NCBI RefSeq assembly: GCF_032854445.1
Contig: NC_088296.1
Coordinates: 25,487,897-25,551,896, forward strand
DNA length: 64,000 nucleotides
Source of the DNA: Liolophura sinensis
Lineage: Eukaryota; Mollusca; Polyplacophora; Chitonida; Chitonidae
Reading direction: 5' to 3'
Shown piece by piece: positions 50,229 to 62,220 of the stretch. The notes beneath the pieces are model-generated. The model had not been told where the DNA came from and ran no database searches. It saw nothing but the letters and a program-made list of their open reading frames with translations. Position numbers and translations under genes: made by a program. Numbering within the stretch: the first letter of the stretch is position 1; each line of letters starts with the position of its first letter.

Positions 50229-50507
50229 ATTGCACAAATAATTTTTTCCTGTCGTAGTGTTTTAAATTGCCAATCTGTCCAGTTGGCGCTAATGGGTCCT
50301 ACACGTGCCTGCCAAATCCTCTAGCCACACATTTTATACATGGAATCTTTTGTCACAGCGACAATTACTTTCAGTGAGCTAGTGTGCAGCAAAGCAAAGT
50401 TGTAGACGAAAGAAAGGACAAGTTTATCATCAATACTTCATAAACAAAGCCACAAACTGGCTAGAGATAAAACCTACCTGCAAATATCCCGGCCATCGAT
50501 CACGCAA

Positions 50508-50579
50508 TCCTCGGTAGTATAGTGGTGAGTATCCCCGCCTGTCACGCGGGAGACCGGGGTTCGATTCCCCGCCGGGGAG
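50508..50579 (+). tRNA. tRNA-Asp(GTC) 37
   Basis: Consensus at all positions. Confidence 0.93.
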
Positions 50580-50858
50580 ATTGCACAAATCACTTTTTCC
50601 TGTCGTAGTGTTTCAAATCGCCAATCTGTCCAGTCGCCGCTGATGGGTCCTATACGTGTCTGCCAAATCCTATAGCCACACATTTTATTCGTGGAATCTT
50701 TCGTCTCAGTGACAATTGCTTTCATTGTGCATGTGTGTAGCATAACCGAGCCGTAGACAAAATAAAGGACACCCTTATCATCAATACTTCATAAACAAAG
50801 CCACAAACTGGCTAGGGATAAAACCTACCTGCAAATATCCTGGCTGTCGATCACGCAA

Positions 50859-50930
50859 TCCTCGGTAGTATAGTGGTGAGTATCCCCGCCTGTCACGCGG
50901 GAGACCGGGGTTCGATTCCCCGCCGGGGAG
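50859..50930 (+). tRNA. tRNA-Asp(GTC) 38
   Basis: Consensus; followed by a T-run of six. Confidence 0.93.
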
Positions 50931-51208
50931 ATTGCACAAATAATTTTTTCCTGTCGTAGTGTTTTAAATTGCCAATCTGTCCACTTGGCGCTAATGGGTC
51001 CTACACGTGCCTGCCAAATCCTCTAGCCACACATTTTATACATGGAATCTTTTGTCACAGCGACAATTACTTTCAGTGAGCTATTGTGCAGCAAAGCAAA
51101 GCTGTAGACGAAAAAAGGACAAGTTTATCATCAATACTTCATAAACAAAGCCACAAACTGGCTAGAGATAAAACCTACCTGCAAATATCCCGGCCGTCGA
51201 TCACGCAA

Positions 51209-51280
51209 TCCTCGGTAGTATAGTGGTGAGTATCCCCGCCTGTCACGCGGGAGACCGGGGTTCGATTCCCCGCCGGGGAG
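51209..51280 (+). tRNA. tRNA-Asp(GTC) 39
   Basis: Consensus at all positions. Confidence 0.93.
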
Positions 51281-51559
51281 ATTGCACAAATCACTTTTTC
51301 CTGTCGTAGTGTTTCAAATTGCCAATCTGTCCAGTCGCCGCTGATGGGTCCTACACGTGCCTGCCAAATCCTCTAGCCACACATTTTACACATGGAATCT
51401 TTCGTCTCAGTGACAATTGCTTTCATTGTGCATGTGGGTAGCATAGCCGAGCCGTAGACAAAATAAAGGACACCCTTATCATCAATACTTCATTAACAAA
51501 GCCACAAACTGGCTAGGGATAAAACCTACCTGCAAATATCCTGGCTGTCGATCACGCAA

Positions 51560-51631
51560 TCCTCGGTAGTATAGTGGTGAGTATCCCCGCCTGTCACGCG
51601 GGAGACCGGGGTTCGATTCCCCGCCGGGGAG
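51560..51631 (+). tRNA. tRNA-Asp(GTC) 40
   Basis: Consensus at all positions. Confidence 0.93.
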
Positions 51632-51910
51632 ATTGCACAAATCACTTTTTTCTGTCGTAGTGTTTCAAATCGCCAATCTGTCCAGTCGCCGCCAATGGGT
51701 CCTACACGTGCCTGCCAAATCCTCTAGCCACACATTTTACACATGGAATCTTTTGTCAAAGCGACAATTACTTTCATTTTGCATGTGTGTAGCAAAGCCA
51801 AGTCGTAGACGAAAGAAAGGACAAGTTTATCATCAATACTTTATAAACAGAGCGACAAACTGGCTAGAGATAAAACCTACCTGCAAATATCCCGGCTATC
51901 GATCACGCAA

Positions 51911-51982
51911 TCCTCGGTAGTATAGTGGTGAGTATCCCCGCCTGTCACGCGGGAGACCGGGGTTCGATTCCCCGCCGGGGAG
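51911..51982 (+). tRNA. tRNA-Asp(GTC) 41
   Basis: Consensus; last unit before LINE copy 2 of the older element. Confidence 0.93.
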
Positions 51983-52243
51983 ATTGGACAGATCACTTTT
52001 TCCTTCCGTGGTGTTTCAAATCGCCAATCTGTCCAGATGCCGCTGAGGCATTGTGGTGTTAGAAGCCAGGAGGGCTAGGACAGAGTGGTTTTTTGTTTTT
52101 CTCTCTTTGAAAATCTGTGACATCTGGACTTTTCGTTGTATACCCTGAGTGTATTTTAGTGTGGTGCGGACAACAGACCTGATAGGAGGAGAACGGTAAC
52201 ATTATTTTTTGCTCTTGGGGCTCGGGCTCTGAGATATTTAAGG

Positions 52244-53319
52244 ATGTCGAAACCAGTTTCATTCAACCCTGCTAGCCGGCCTGCACGGACATTGTCCGAG
52301 GCTACATTGCACCGACACTGCGGCTTTCTCCGCTGCAGTCCCGGAGGTTTATATTTCCACACTGAGTAATGTTAATGACGTGAAGCGTGAATTGGTTTTC
52401 AAAAGAATTACTTGAAAAAGATGTTTTATGTTAGGGTATCATCACAGGCAGCTCACAGTGCTCTCCTGAAAATGGATAAATTCACTCTGGATGAGACGGA
52501 TTGGAAAATTACCCCTGCTTCTTCTAGCTTTATAAATCTGACTGTTCATTGGGCACCGGACGAAATGTGCGATGACATTATTACGGCCGCTTTAAGACCC
52601 TATAATTTATGTCTTGACATGACAAAACCTACCTTTTCGGATGACGACAGCAAACATGTCCGTACGGGCATTCGGATATATCGTTTTAGGTGCCATTTAC
52701 GTAGCTATGTACTGAACTTGATTAACTTTGCGGGAGATGTTGTAATGTTCACCTGTCCAGGACAGGTATTTGAGTGCCGTAAGTGCGGCCAGGCCAGACA
52801 AAGGGCCTTCGAGTGCATGGCTATGTGGTGCACGAACTGTGATGGTGTTTCTCCCCATACTGACCCACGTACGCAGGGAAAATCTGTCCGAGTGGATGAG
52901 TGCTGTGCGCGAGTGTTGAGCAGAGGCCATCAAAACGTCACATATTCAGCCAAAAGAGAAAGTTGGTACCGAAAGTTCGTTTAGAACACATGTCGATACA
53001 TCAGGACGATGATAAGCAAGTTTGGACCCTGGTGTCAAGGCAGCGGAAACCTCGATCTAGAGGAAGATCCAGTGACTGTGCGGAAAATATGCGCGTACAA
53101 GTCAACGGTTCCCAAGAAGACAAACAAATAGATCAAAAGCGTGTAAAATTCGACAGAGAAAAGACTGAGCAGTTAAAGGCGCCAAGTGCAGATCAGGACA
53201 CGTCTCACTGTGATTCAGTTGAAATGTCACCTGCTGGAGTTTCGACGAAAGCAGTCCATGGCGGCTTGCGGTCGTGCAAGGGTGAAGAACCGCAAAAATT
53301 AAATCTATTGACAGTATAG
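52244..53319 (+). pseudogene. LINE ORF1 remnant, copy 2
   Basis: Same layout as the remnant at 29275. Here 8 nt around the first zinc knuckle differ ('ccagacaaagggcc' for 'ccacacacaaagggcc'), so the frame runs further, to 52984, than in copy 1. Still broken relative to the intact ORF1. Confidence 0.8.
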
Positions 53320-53339
53320 TTGTTTACAAATCCGTAACC

Positions 53340-55663
53340 ATGGGTATGTACATCTATTTTCTGTTTATCTATTATTTTATGACGTCTGCTCAAAATTGCG
53401 TTAGAATTGGTAGTTTAAACATCAATGGCTTACTCTGTTAAGCAGTCTCAGGTGAAGCAGTTTATTTTTGACAATGAAATAGACATCATATTTTTACAGG
53501 AGACCCATTTTGAGAATAATTATGATAAAAAATGTTAAATATTCCTAGTGGTTATATTTGGGCACATGGTACTAATAGGATTGAAGATTAGATATTAGAG
53601 ATTAGATACTCGGTGGATTGTGTAATCCGCAAGGTAACAAAGTGCCCTTACGGTCGGTATGTGGCTGTGAAGATCGAAATCAGTGGCACAAGCCTTAACC
53701 TCATATGCGTGCATTCACCAGATAATCCAACTAAGAGGAAATCGTTTATTTCATCATTAGATGTACTCATGAGAGGTAGTAAGCTGCTGCTATTTGGCGG
53801 TGATTTTAATTTTGTAGAGAATAATCAGCTTGATAGAATGGATACAACGATGAATGTTTGCAATGACGGCATTGACGAAATCGGGGTTGTAAACAATGAT
53901 TTCAATATATCTGATGTTTTTAGGAAAATTCACCCGGACAAGTTTACGTCTTCCTGGTCACGGGCTTACTGTGTCTTTTATTGGAAGTGCAATGTATCTG
54001 TGCTAGCAGAGGAAGAATTAAACGAGAAAATATGAGCCGTTTTTATTTCCCACTTTACTGAGGTTTCTAATGATGATGTCTCTTTAATTTATCAATGGGA
54101 CGATTTCAAGACGGAATGTAGGGATGTAAATAATCTTAAGCAAGACCCAGTTTTGAACTCTGGTCAGACAGATCTTGTAAATAAGGCAATCAATGGTCTA
54201 CAGAAAGGAACCCACGGTGGGGATGTTATTTGGGCCAAGGCAGTACATTTTGACCAGGGTGAGAAACCAACCCGTTACTTCAATCGACGCGAGGCCATAA
54301 GGGGAAGAAAGAAAATGATCAAAAGTGTCCTGTGCCACAAGGATTGTTTCTCATAATCAAACTGATATTGCGTCCTGTATTTTGTCCTACTACAGCGAAT
54401 CGTACTCCAAACATGATGTTGATGTTGATAGGCAGAGCTGTTTTTGTCATCTTTACCTAAGTTAAGCGATAGTAGTAGACTACTGTGTGAGGGTGGGCCG
54501 ACAGAAGAATTATTCCATGTTGTAAAAGATATGAATAAATACCGGTCTCCTGGTTCTGACGGTTTTCCTGCAGAATTTTATGTGGAGTTTTGGCCAATTT
54601 TTGGAAAACTATTTACACATGTCGCAAACCTGTGTTTTGAAGAAGAAACGCTGACCTCCTCGCAGCGATACGGTCTGATAACGTTATTATGCCAGGATCC
54701 AGACAACACAGAGAACATTAAGAACTGGGGGCCTATTAGTTTGTTAAATGTCGATTATAAAATTATCTCAGGGGCTTTATGTAATCGCCTCAGGTGTGTA
54801 ATGAATTCTGTGGTTTCTAAAAATCAGACATGTGGTGTCCTGGTAGAACAATTAAAGGCCTTTGATTGTGTTGACTAGTCAATTTTTTTGAAATGTCTGG
54901 GACATTTCAATTTTGGCTCAGGCTTTTGTAAGTGGGTGAAGTTACTGTATGCTGTCATATCAAGCTCAGTCATTGTGAAAGGCCATATAACCAAAATGTT
55001 TACATTATCTAGAGGTGTTCGACAAGGATGTGCCTTGTTGCCGTTATTGTACATATTGTCTTTAGAACCTTTTATTTCTGCTCTTAAAACAAATGATACC
55101 ATTCAAGGTGTTCCCATGCCAGGCATAAGTCAACAGGCCAAGATCGAAGCCTATCCAGATGATTCCACGGCCATTGTAACCGACTCCACTTCAGTTCGAG
55201 AAGTGCTCCGTGTAGCTGAAAAATGTGGAAGCGTATCAGGTGCTAAACTAAATGTAGCAAAAAGCACTGTTCTTCAAATTGGTTAATGGAAAGAGGGAGA
55301 TGTTCCTGATTTAAAGTTTGTGACAACACTAAAATATGTGGCATCCATTTCGGCAAGGATCACCTCGAACTGAACAGTAATCGGATTTTAAATAACGTGA
55401 AGAAAAATGTAACTTCTTGGAACGGCAGATACTTAACTTTAAGGGGGAAATCTGTACTAATAAACACGGTTGCTCTTTCTGTGTTATGGTTTGAATCCCA
55501 GAAAGATCTTTTTCTAGACTGTTGGGTAACTAAAAGTGTTTTCAATCATTTCAACCATGTGTCCATGCGGTATGCTCAGTTTTTACCAGCGTTTGATGAA
55601 GACGTCTTAGTATTTAAGATGTTGGGAGACAATTTTAATCAAGTGGAAAAAGTTGTAATATAA
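53340..55663 (+). pseudogene. LINE ORF2 remnant, copy 2
   Basis: Endonuclease and RT fragments as in copy 1, including YPDD in place of FADD and the same missing blocks. Extra stop in the QLKAFDCVD segment at 54876. Confidence 0.85.
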
Positions 55664-55689
55664 TATGTCATCAATGTATTACAATTCAT

Positions 55690-55727
55690 TGCTCAGTACG
55701 TTAGCGCGCTAGCGCAGCGTAATGACC
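55690..55727 (+). mobile_element. SINE head fragment at second junction
   Basis: Same 38-nt SINE head as at 32726, between the LINE remnant and hinderin copy C. 'gtacgttagcgcgct' here is closer to the intact SINE than the 'gtacgtgagc' of the first junction. Confidence 0.7.
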
Positions 55728-55841
55728 CAAAAAATCCCCAAGCATTCATTCATTCATTCTATCGTGGGAAAGAAAAAAAGTCAAGTTTACAGTTTTCTTA
55801 TTATTTCTTTTATTATGTCTTTTTTTTTTCTTTTTTTTAAG

Positions 55842-56082
55842 TGGTGACAGAAAAGGATTGTCTGTGCTGGAAATCTTGGAGAAGCTGGAATCAGAGGCCA
55901 ACACTTCACTGGCCTCAAACAGTTCTGCACATCGCAACAACAGCTTGAATTCCAAGGGAGACAACTATGTATTGAAAAACAGCAGCTACATGATGACACG
56001 CAGAGAGGTCTCTGACGACGATGAAAGTCTTGCTGAACTTGAAGAAAGCAAAGTGCTGGAAGATGTTTTTTTCCTGAAGTGA
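55842..56082 (+). CDS. KIAA1328: Hinderin-like terminal exon, copy C (possible alternative last exon)
   Basis: 241 nt, open from AAG acceptor to TGA. Differs from copy A by K to R (SGDRKG) and S to N (HRNNSLN). In phase with exon 10, which lies 34.8 kb upstream. Use in transcripts is unproven. Confidence 0.5.
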
Positions 56083-56199
56083 GGGGAGATAATTCATCAT
56101 TTTCATGACAAGATGTCGGCCTGTTGCATTAGTTAACTTATTACAGCAGTGTGATGTCTCTCTGTACACAGATGTGAACAGACGAGGTTACAGCAAGAT

Positions 56200-56480
56200 C
56201 ATTGTCTGATGTGAACAGATTCTGTTACAGCATGATGAACATCAGACCTGAACAGACAGCGTTAAAACATGATGAGCATCAGACCTGAACAGACACCGTT
56301 ACAACATGATGAGCATCAGACCTGAACAGATACCGTTAAAACATGATGAACATCAGACCTGAACAGACACCGTTACAACATGATGAACATCAGACCTAAA
56401 CAGATACCGCTACAGCGTGTTTCAGCATCAGACCTGAACAAACTCTGTTATGGTATGTTCATCATCACACCTGATGACTC
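56200..56480. repeat. 3' minisatellite of copy C, short allele
   Basis: A few modules of 'cagacctgaacagacaccgt' type plus one 'aacaaactctgtta' module; arrangement differs from both A and B. Confidence 0.8.
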
Positions 56481-58591
56481 ATGTTCTATATGTTTTCTCA
56501 AAGAATTGTGGAACTGTTTGTTTTTTTTCATGTTTTCGCTGACAGCTTAGTGGTCTGATAAGGTGAAGTCATTTGTAAGAAAACTGAAAAGTTGACAGAT
56601 CAATGTTTGAAGTTGGTGAAAGTTCATCATGGCAGCACTGGTAATTTGCCCTTGTTTTGAGATGTTTCCAAAATGATATTATTGTAATGCGGAAATCTGC
56701 TCACCATAAACCAGATCCAGTCAGAAAGTTATTCTGTCAATCCCACTCTGCTGCGAACAGAAGCTGTATTATAGATGAGCCAGATCGGAAAATAGATTTT
56801 CTTTGTTTTTTGTTAGCGATGCACGAGGTTATTTGACATGGGCTGGGTTTATGGGTGCAGAAAATTAGGCATAGAGTGAGTTACACTAACCATCTCCAGA
56901 TGGATGGACTTGACCTACCTCCCTTCCCAAAGCAACAGTGGAAATTGGTTTCAGGTTGACTAGTGATTAATAAAAATCCCACTTAGTTACAAATGATTTT
57001 ATAACCATTCCTGCATCGGTCCAAGTTTGCTTCGATGTTAATTTCGGCAAAATTATATAAAGCCACAGATAGCTCCAGAAACAACATCAAATTGAACCTG
57101 CTCCATTTTAAAAAACACGTGTTATGCAGTTGATGTTTTTTTTTTTTTCAAGACGTTTGAGACTAAAATTACCTGTCGTACATTTTTCACGGCAATATTA
57201 AAGTTTTCAGACACACATATTCCTTACCTTTTCATCTGTCAGCATTGATTGGTTATTTCTTTGGCTACTCCAAGTGACCTGCTGTACTGCCATCTTCTGC
57301 ATTTCTGACAAGGGCAGGTAACTGCAGAAATTTCAGGTTTTCAAATGAAGAATGCTGTGATACCATTGATACCATGTTATCCCTGACAAAATTTGGCCAA
57401 GGGTAACCTCAGAGAAATCTGAAACGTCAGTATAAAGCATTGTTTAACTGTGTATGTGAGAACAGTGCGGCACTTCACCCCTCTCGCTTATTTCAGAATT
57501 GACCCAGCATATTTTAGGTACATGACTGCATGTAGATAAGTATAGCTTGTATTTTTCATGGATTACTTTATGCCTGGCAGTTTTATCATCTTAGTCATCT
57601 CATTCATATTTTTATCAGAGCATTATTATGAAATGGGTTTATTGATATGATTTTATGTGTAGATAGAGAATTGCGTCAATTTGAAAGATCTTTCTCTGCT
57701 AGCTTCCAGCTGTAACATGATAAGGTTTTCATGCAGTACATAATATTATGTACATTGTTCAGAATTTCTTAATCCTGAGCTTGGTGAATGATATTACTAA
57801 GTTATTTTGACCAGGAAATTGCTTTTAGAGGATCCCCTTTTATGTTATGTCAGATTTGGAACTTGTTAATAAGTTTAGATTTTTAAAATATACTGAAATT
57901 AAATATAATTATTGATATGCATGTATTACTTCCAGATTAACAGAATCCTTGTGTTTCTTTTACACATTAATGTTTACAATCACCTCAGCTGTCTTGTTGT
58001 GTTTGATAATTCTGCAGAGTGATGGGCTTGATGTTTCTCGCTGTTAACAAGAGGAGTTCAAATCTAACCTGTGTCAATTTTCAAGGCTTCGTCTTGAAAG
58101 GATAAGGTAGCATCATTAGTGATGTAACCTGCAATTCCAGGTGTGGCTGTAAATGAGGTGATTAAAGGAGATATGAAGCGCTTGGTTTTCATTTCTTAGT
58201 ATTGAGTATGTAAGGTGGCCTAGCATGGAAGTGCCGAAAAAACTTGTACATGCTTTACACTGTCAGAATCTCGGGGTAGCCGGAGCCAAAAATATGACGT
58301 CCAGTGCCTTGCCCCTAAAAAAGCTTCTCAGACTTTTAGATAAGCTTATCTAATGGAATCATGGAGCCTTTCGTCTCAGCGACTGGTTGAGCCAAACATT
58401 TTTTTAGGAGGTGGAGGGGAGGGGGGGGGGAGGGGTAGGGGTAGGGGAAGAACAAGTCAAAACGACTTCGATAGGGAGGTGAAAATATTGTCTAAGTAAC
58501 AAGGGATTTAGTACTTAAGTTTCTCTCCTTAGTCATAGAATTGGAGCCGTAGGTCCCCGCAACCGCCGGTAAGTCTGGCGTGGAGAGAGTA

Positions 58592-58915
58592 TTATATATG
58601 ATTTATTTGACAACATCGCTGGCGATGTTGTCATAAATTATTTGAAGGTCATTGGCCTATATCATAAAATATAAATTTTAATTGTCATAAATATTTAAAG
58701 ATAAACAGTTATATACATATAGAATATAATCCTGGTTTTCGAATTTTAACTTATTTTTTCTTTTATGCGATTTTAAACATGTCTGTACTTTTTGTTTTAC
58801 TTTTGATGTTCATATTATCATATGGAAAACCTTAACCGTCTCGCGTTTTCACTTTGTTCTCGCCACGATATGGCTGAAATATTGCCGATGTGGCGTTAAA
58901 CCATAATCATTCATT
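58592..58915 (+). repeat. AT-rich block, second copy (as at 25741)
   Basis: Nearly identical to 25741-26060; here the hairpin is perfect (gacaacatcg / cgatgttgtc). Ends in ATTC repeats where the satellite begins. Confidence 0.8.
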
Positions 58916-58985
58916 CATTCAAAATCAGAGGCGCAAACTGGCTAGAGATGAAACCTAACTGCAAATATCCCGGCTGTCGATCACG

Positions 58986-59057
58986 CACTCGGTAGTATAG
59001 TGGTGAGTATCCCCGCCTGTCACGCGGGAGACCGGGGTTCGATTCCCCGCCGGGGAG
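58986..59057 (+). tRNA. tRNA-Asp(GTC) 42, altered 5' end
   Basis: Three bases are lost at the junction 'cacgcactcggtag', so the first two acceptor bases read CA instead of TC; the rest is consensus. 5' stem weakened. Confidence 0.6.
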
Positions 59058-59336
59058 ATTGCACAGATCACTTTTTCCTTCCGTGGTGTTTCAAATCGCC
59101 AATCTGTCCAGTCACCGCTGATGGGTCCTATACGTGCCTGCCAAATCCTATAGCCACACATTTTATTCGTGGAATCTTTCGTCTCAGTGACAATTGCTTT
59201 CATTGTGCATGTGTGCAGCAAAGCCAAGTCGTAGACGAAAGAAAGGACAAGTTTATCATCAATACTTTATAAACAGAGCCACAAACTGGCTAGAGATAAA
59301 ACCTACCTGCAAATATCCTGGCTGTCGATCACGCAA

Positions 59337-59408
59337 TCCTCGGTAGTATAGTGGTGAGTATCCCCGCCTGTCACGCGGGAGACCGGGGTTCGATTCCCCG
59401 CCGGGGAG
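59337..59408 (+). tRNA. tRNA-Asp(GTC) 43
   Basis: Consensus at all positions. Confidence 0.93.
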
Positions 59409-59687
59409 ATTGCACAGATCACTTTTTCCTTCCGTGGTGTTTCAAATCGCCAATCTGTCCAGTCACCGCTGATGGGTCCTATACGTGCCTGCCAAATCCT
59501 ATAGCCACACATTTTATTCGTGGAATCTTTCGTCTCAGTGACAATTGCTTTCATTGTGCATGTGTGCAGCAAAGCCAAGTCGTAGACGAAAGAAAGGACA
59601 AGTTTATCATCAATACTTTATAAACAGAGCCACAAACTGGCTAGAGATAAAACCTACCTGCAAATATCCTGGCTGTCGATCACGCAA

Positions 59688-59759
59688 TCCTCGGTAGTAT
59701 AGTGGTGAGTATCCCCGCCTGTCACGCGGGAGACCGGGGTTCGATTCCCCGCCGGGGAG
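59688..59759 (+). tRNA. tRNA-Asp(GTC) 44
   Basis: Consensus; first unit of the 1757-bp five-unit block. Its spacer holds the 16-bp inverted repeat at 59858-59893. Confidence 0.93.
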
Positions 59760-60039
59760 ATTGCACAGATCACTTTTTCCTTCCGTGGTGTTTCAAATCG
59801 CCAATCTGTCCAGTCGCCGCTGATGGGTCCTACACGTGTCCGCCAAATCCTCGAGCCACACATTGTCGCTGTGATAATCTTTTATCACAGCGACAATTAC
59901 TTTCACTGCGCTAGTGTGCAGCAAAGCCAAGTCGTAGACGAAAGAAAGGACAAGTTTATCATCAATACTTCAAAATGAGAGGCGCAAAATGGCTAGAGAT
60001 GAAACCTACCTGCAAATATCCCGGCTGTCGATCACGCAA

Positions 60040-60111
60040 TCCTCGGTAGTATAGTGGTGAGTATCCCCGCCTGTCACGCGGGAGACCGGGGTTCGATTCC
60101 CCGCCGGGGAG
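60040..60111 (+). tRNA. tRNA-Asp(GTC) 45
   Basis: Consensus; spacer hairpin has one mismatch. Confidence 0.93.
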
Positions 60112-60391
60112 ATTGCACAAATCACTTTTTCCTTCCGTGGTGTTTCAAATCGCCAATCTGTCCAGTTGCCGCTGATGGGTCCTACACGTGTCCGCCAAAT
60201 CCTCTAGCCACACATTGTCGCTGTTATAATCTTTTATCACAGCGACAATTACTTTCACTGCGCTAGTGTGCAGCAAAGCCAAGTCGTAGACGAAAGAAAG
60301 GACAAGTTTATCATCAATACTTCAAAATGAGAGGCGCAAAATGGCTAGAGATGAAACCTACCTGCAAATATCCCGGCTGTCGATCACGCAA

Positions 60392-60463
60392 TCCTCGGTA
60401 GTATAGTGGTGAGTATCCCCGCCTGTCACGCGGGAGACCGGGGTTCGATTCCCCGCCGGGGAG
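60392..60463 (+). tRNA. tRNA-Asp(GTC) 46
   Basis: Consensus at all positions. Confidence 0.93.
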
Positions 60464-60742
60464 ATTGCACAGATCACTTTTTCCTCCCGTGGTGTTTCAA
60501 ATCGCCAATCTGTCCAGTCGCCGCTGATGGGTCCTATACGTGCCTGCCAAATCCTATAGCCACACATTTTATTCGTGGAATCTTTCGTCTCAGTGACAAT
60601 TGCTTTCATTGTGCATGTGTGTAGCATAACCGAGCCGTAGACAAAATAAAGGACACCCTTATCATCAATAATTCATAAACAAAGCCACAAACTGGCTAGA
60701 GATAAAACCTACCTGCAAATATCCTGGCTCTCGACCACGCAA

Positions 60743-60814
60743 TCTTCGGTAGTATAGTGGTGAGTATCCCCGCCTGTCACGCGGGAGACCGGGGTTCGAT
60801 TCCCCGCCGGGGAG
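60743..60814 (+). tRNA. tRNA-Asp(GTC) 47, acceptor variant
   Basis: C-to-T at position 3 (TCTTCGG), leaving a T-G pair. Confidence 0.85.
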
Positions 60815-61093
60815 ATTGCACAGATCACTTTTTCCTTCCGTGGTGTTTCAAATCGCCAATCTGTCCAGTCGCCGCTGATGGGTCCTACACGTGCCTGCTA
60901 AATCGTCTAGCCACACATTTTACACATGGAATCTTTTGTCACAGTGACAATTACTTTCACTGCGCTAGTGTGCAGCAAAGACAAGTCGTAGACGAAAGAA
61001 AGGACAAGTTTATCATCAATACTTCAAAATCAGAGGCGCAAACTGGCTAGAGATAAAACCTACCCGCAAATATCCCGGCTGTCGATCACGCAA

Positions 61094-61165
61094 TCCTCGG
61101 TAGTATAGTGGTGAGTATCTCCGCCTGTCACGCGGGAGACCGGGGTTCGATTCCCCGCCGGGGAG
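61094..61165 (+). tRNA. tRNA-Asp(GTC) 48, stem variant
   Basis: C-to-T at the start of the anticodon stem (GTATCTCCGCC), leaving a T-G pair. Confidence 0.82.
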
Positions 61166-61444
61166 ATTGCACAAATTACTTTTTCCTTCCGTGGTGTTTC
61201 AAATCGCCAATCTGTCCAGTCGCCGCTGATGGGTCATACACGTGCCTGCCAAATCCTCTAGCCACACATTTTATACATGGAATCTTTCGTCACAGTGACA
61301 ATTACTTTCATTGTGCATGTGTGCAGCAAAGCCAAGTTGTAGACGAAAGAAAGGACAAGTTTATCATCAATACTTCAAAATCAGAGGCGCAAACTGGCTA
61401 GAGATAAAACCTACCTGCAAATATCCTGGCTGTCGACCACGCAA

Positions 61445-61516
61445 TCCTCGGTAGTATAGTGGTGAGTATCCCCGCCTGTCACGCGGGAGACCGGGGTTCG
61501 ATTCCCCGCCGGGGAG
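61445..61516 (+). tRNA. tRNA-Asp(GTC) 49
   Basis: Consensus; first unit of the second five-unit block. Confidence 0.93.
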
Positions 61517-61796
61517 ATTGCACAGATCACTTTTTCCTTCCGTGGTGTTTCAAATCGCCAATCTGTCCAGTCGCCGCTGATGGGTCCTACACGTGTCCGC
61601 CAAATCCTCGAGCCACACATTGTCGCTGTGATAATCTTTTATCACAGCGACAATTACTTTCACTGCGCTAGTGTGCAGCAAAGCCAAGTCGTAGACGAAA
61701 GAAAGGACAAGTTTATCATCAATACTTCAAAATGAGAGGCGCAAACTGGCTAGAGATGAAACCTACCTGCAAATATCCCGGCTGTCGATCACGCAA

Positions 61797-61868
61797 TCCT
61801 CGGTAGTATAGTGGTGAGTATCCCCGCCTGTCACGCGGGAGACCGGGGTTCGATTCCCCGCCGGGGAG
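61797..61868 (+). tRNA. tRNA-Asp(GTC) 50
   Basis: Consensus; duplicate of unit 45. Confidence 0.93.
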
Positions 61869-62148
61869 ATTGCACAAATCACTTTTTCCTTCCGTGGTGT
61901 TTCAAATCGCCAATCTGTCCAGTTGCCGCTGATGGGTCCTACACGTGTCCGCCAAATCCTCTAGCCACACATTGTCGCTGTTATAATCTTTTATCACAGC
62001 GACAATTACTTTCACTGCGCTAGTGTGCAGCAAAGCCAAGTCGTAGACGAAAGAAAGGACAAGTTTATCATCAATACTTCAAAATGAGAGGCGCAAAATG
62101 GCTAGAGATGAAACCTACCTGCAAATATCCCGGCTGTCGATCACGCAA

Positions 62149-62220
62149 TCCTCGGTAGTATAGTGGTGAGTATCCCCGCCTGTCACGCGGGAGACCGGGG
62201 TTCGATTCCCCGCCGGGGAG
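62149..62220 (+). tRNA. tRNA-Asp(GTC) 51
   Basis: Consensus; duplicate of unit 46. Confidence 0.93.

Larger units (their letters stand above)
44076..52046 (+). repeat. tRNA-Asp satellite array 2, second part (23 units)
   Basis: Continues the array split by the LINE. Mostly 350-352 bp units; shorter steps (316, 343, 342 bp) follow the tRNA with a 34-bp deletion (46345) and two spacers lacking the 'ttgcacag' segment (after 46732 and 49535). The units at 47004+47355 and 47707+48058 form a 703-bp dimer duplicated in tandem. Ends at the second copy of the older LINE. Confidence 0.94.
52047..55689 (+). mobile_element. Decayed Tx1/L1-like LINE, copy 2
   Basis: Nearly identical to 29079-32725, with the same 5' junction in the tRNA spacer, the same internal deletions and the same 3' junction to a SINE head. 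Private differences are small (for example 'gacttgtcaa' is 'gactagtcaa' here, adding a stop at 54876). Confidence 0.88.
55728..58591 (+). repeat. Segmental duplication copy C
   Basis: Third copy of the terminal exon plus 3' flank. It shares the B-type 5' edge and the T-tract/AAG acceptor, but continues into the A-type AT-rich block at 58592, so it combines features of both. No gene apart from the exon. Confidence 0.9.
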
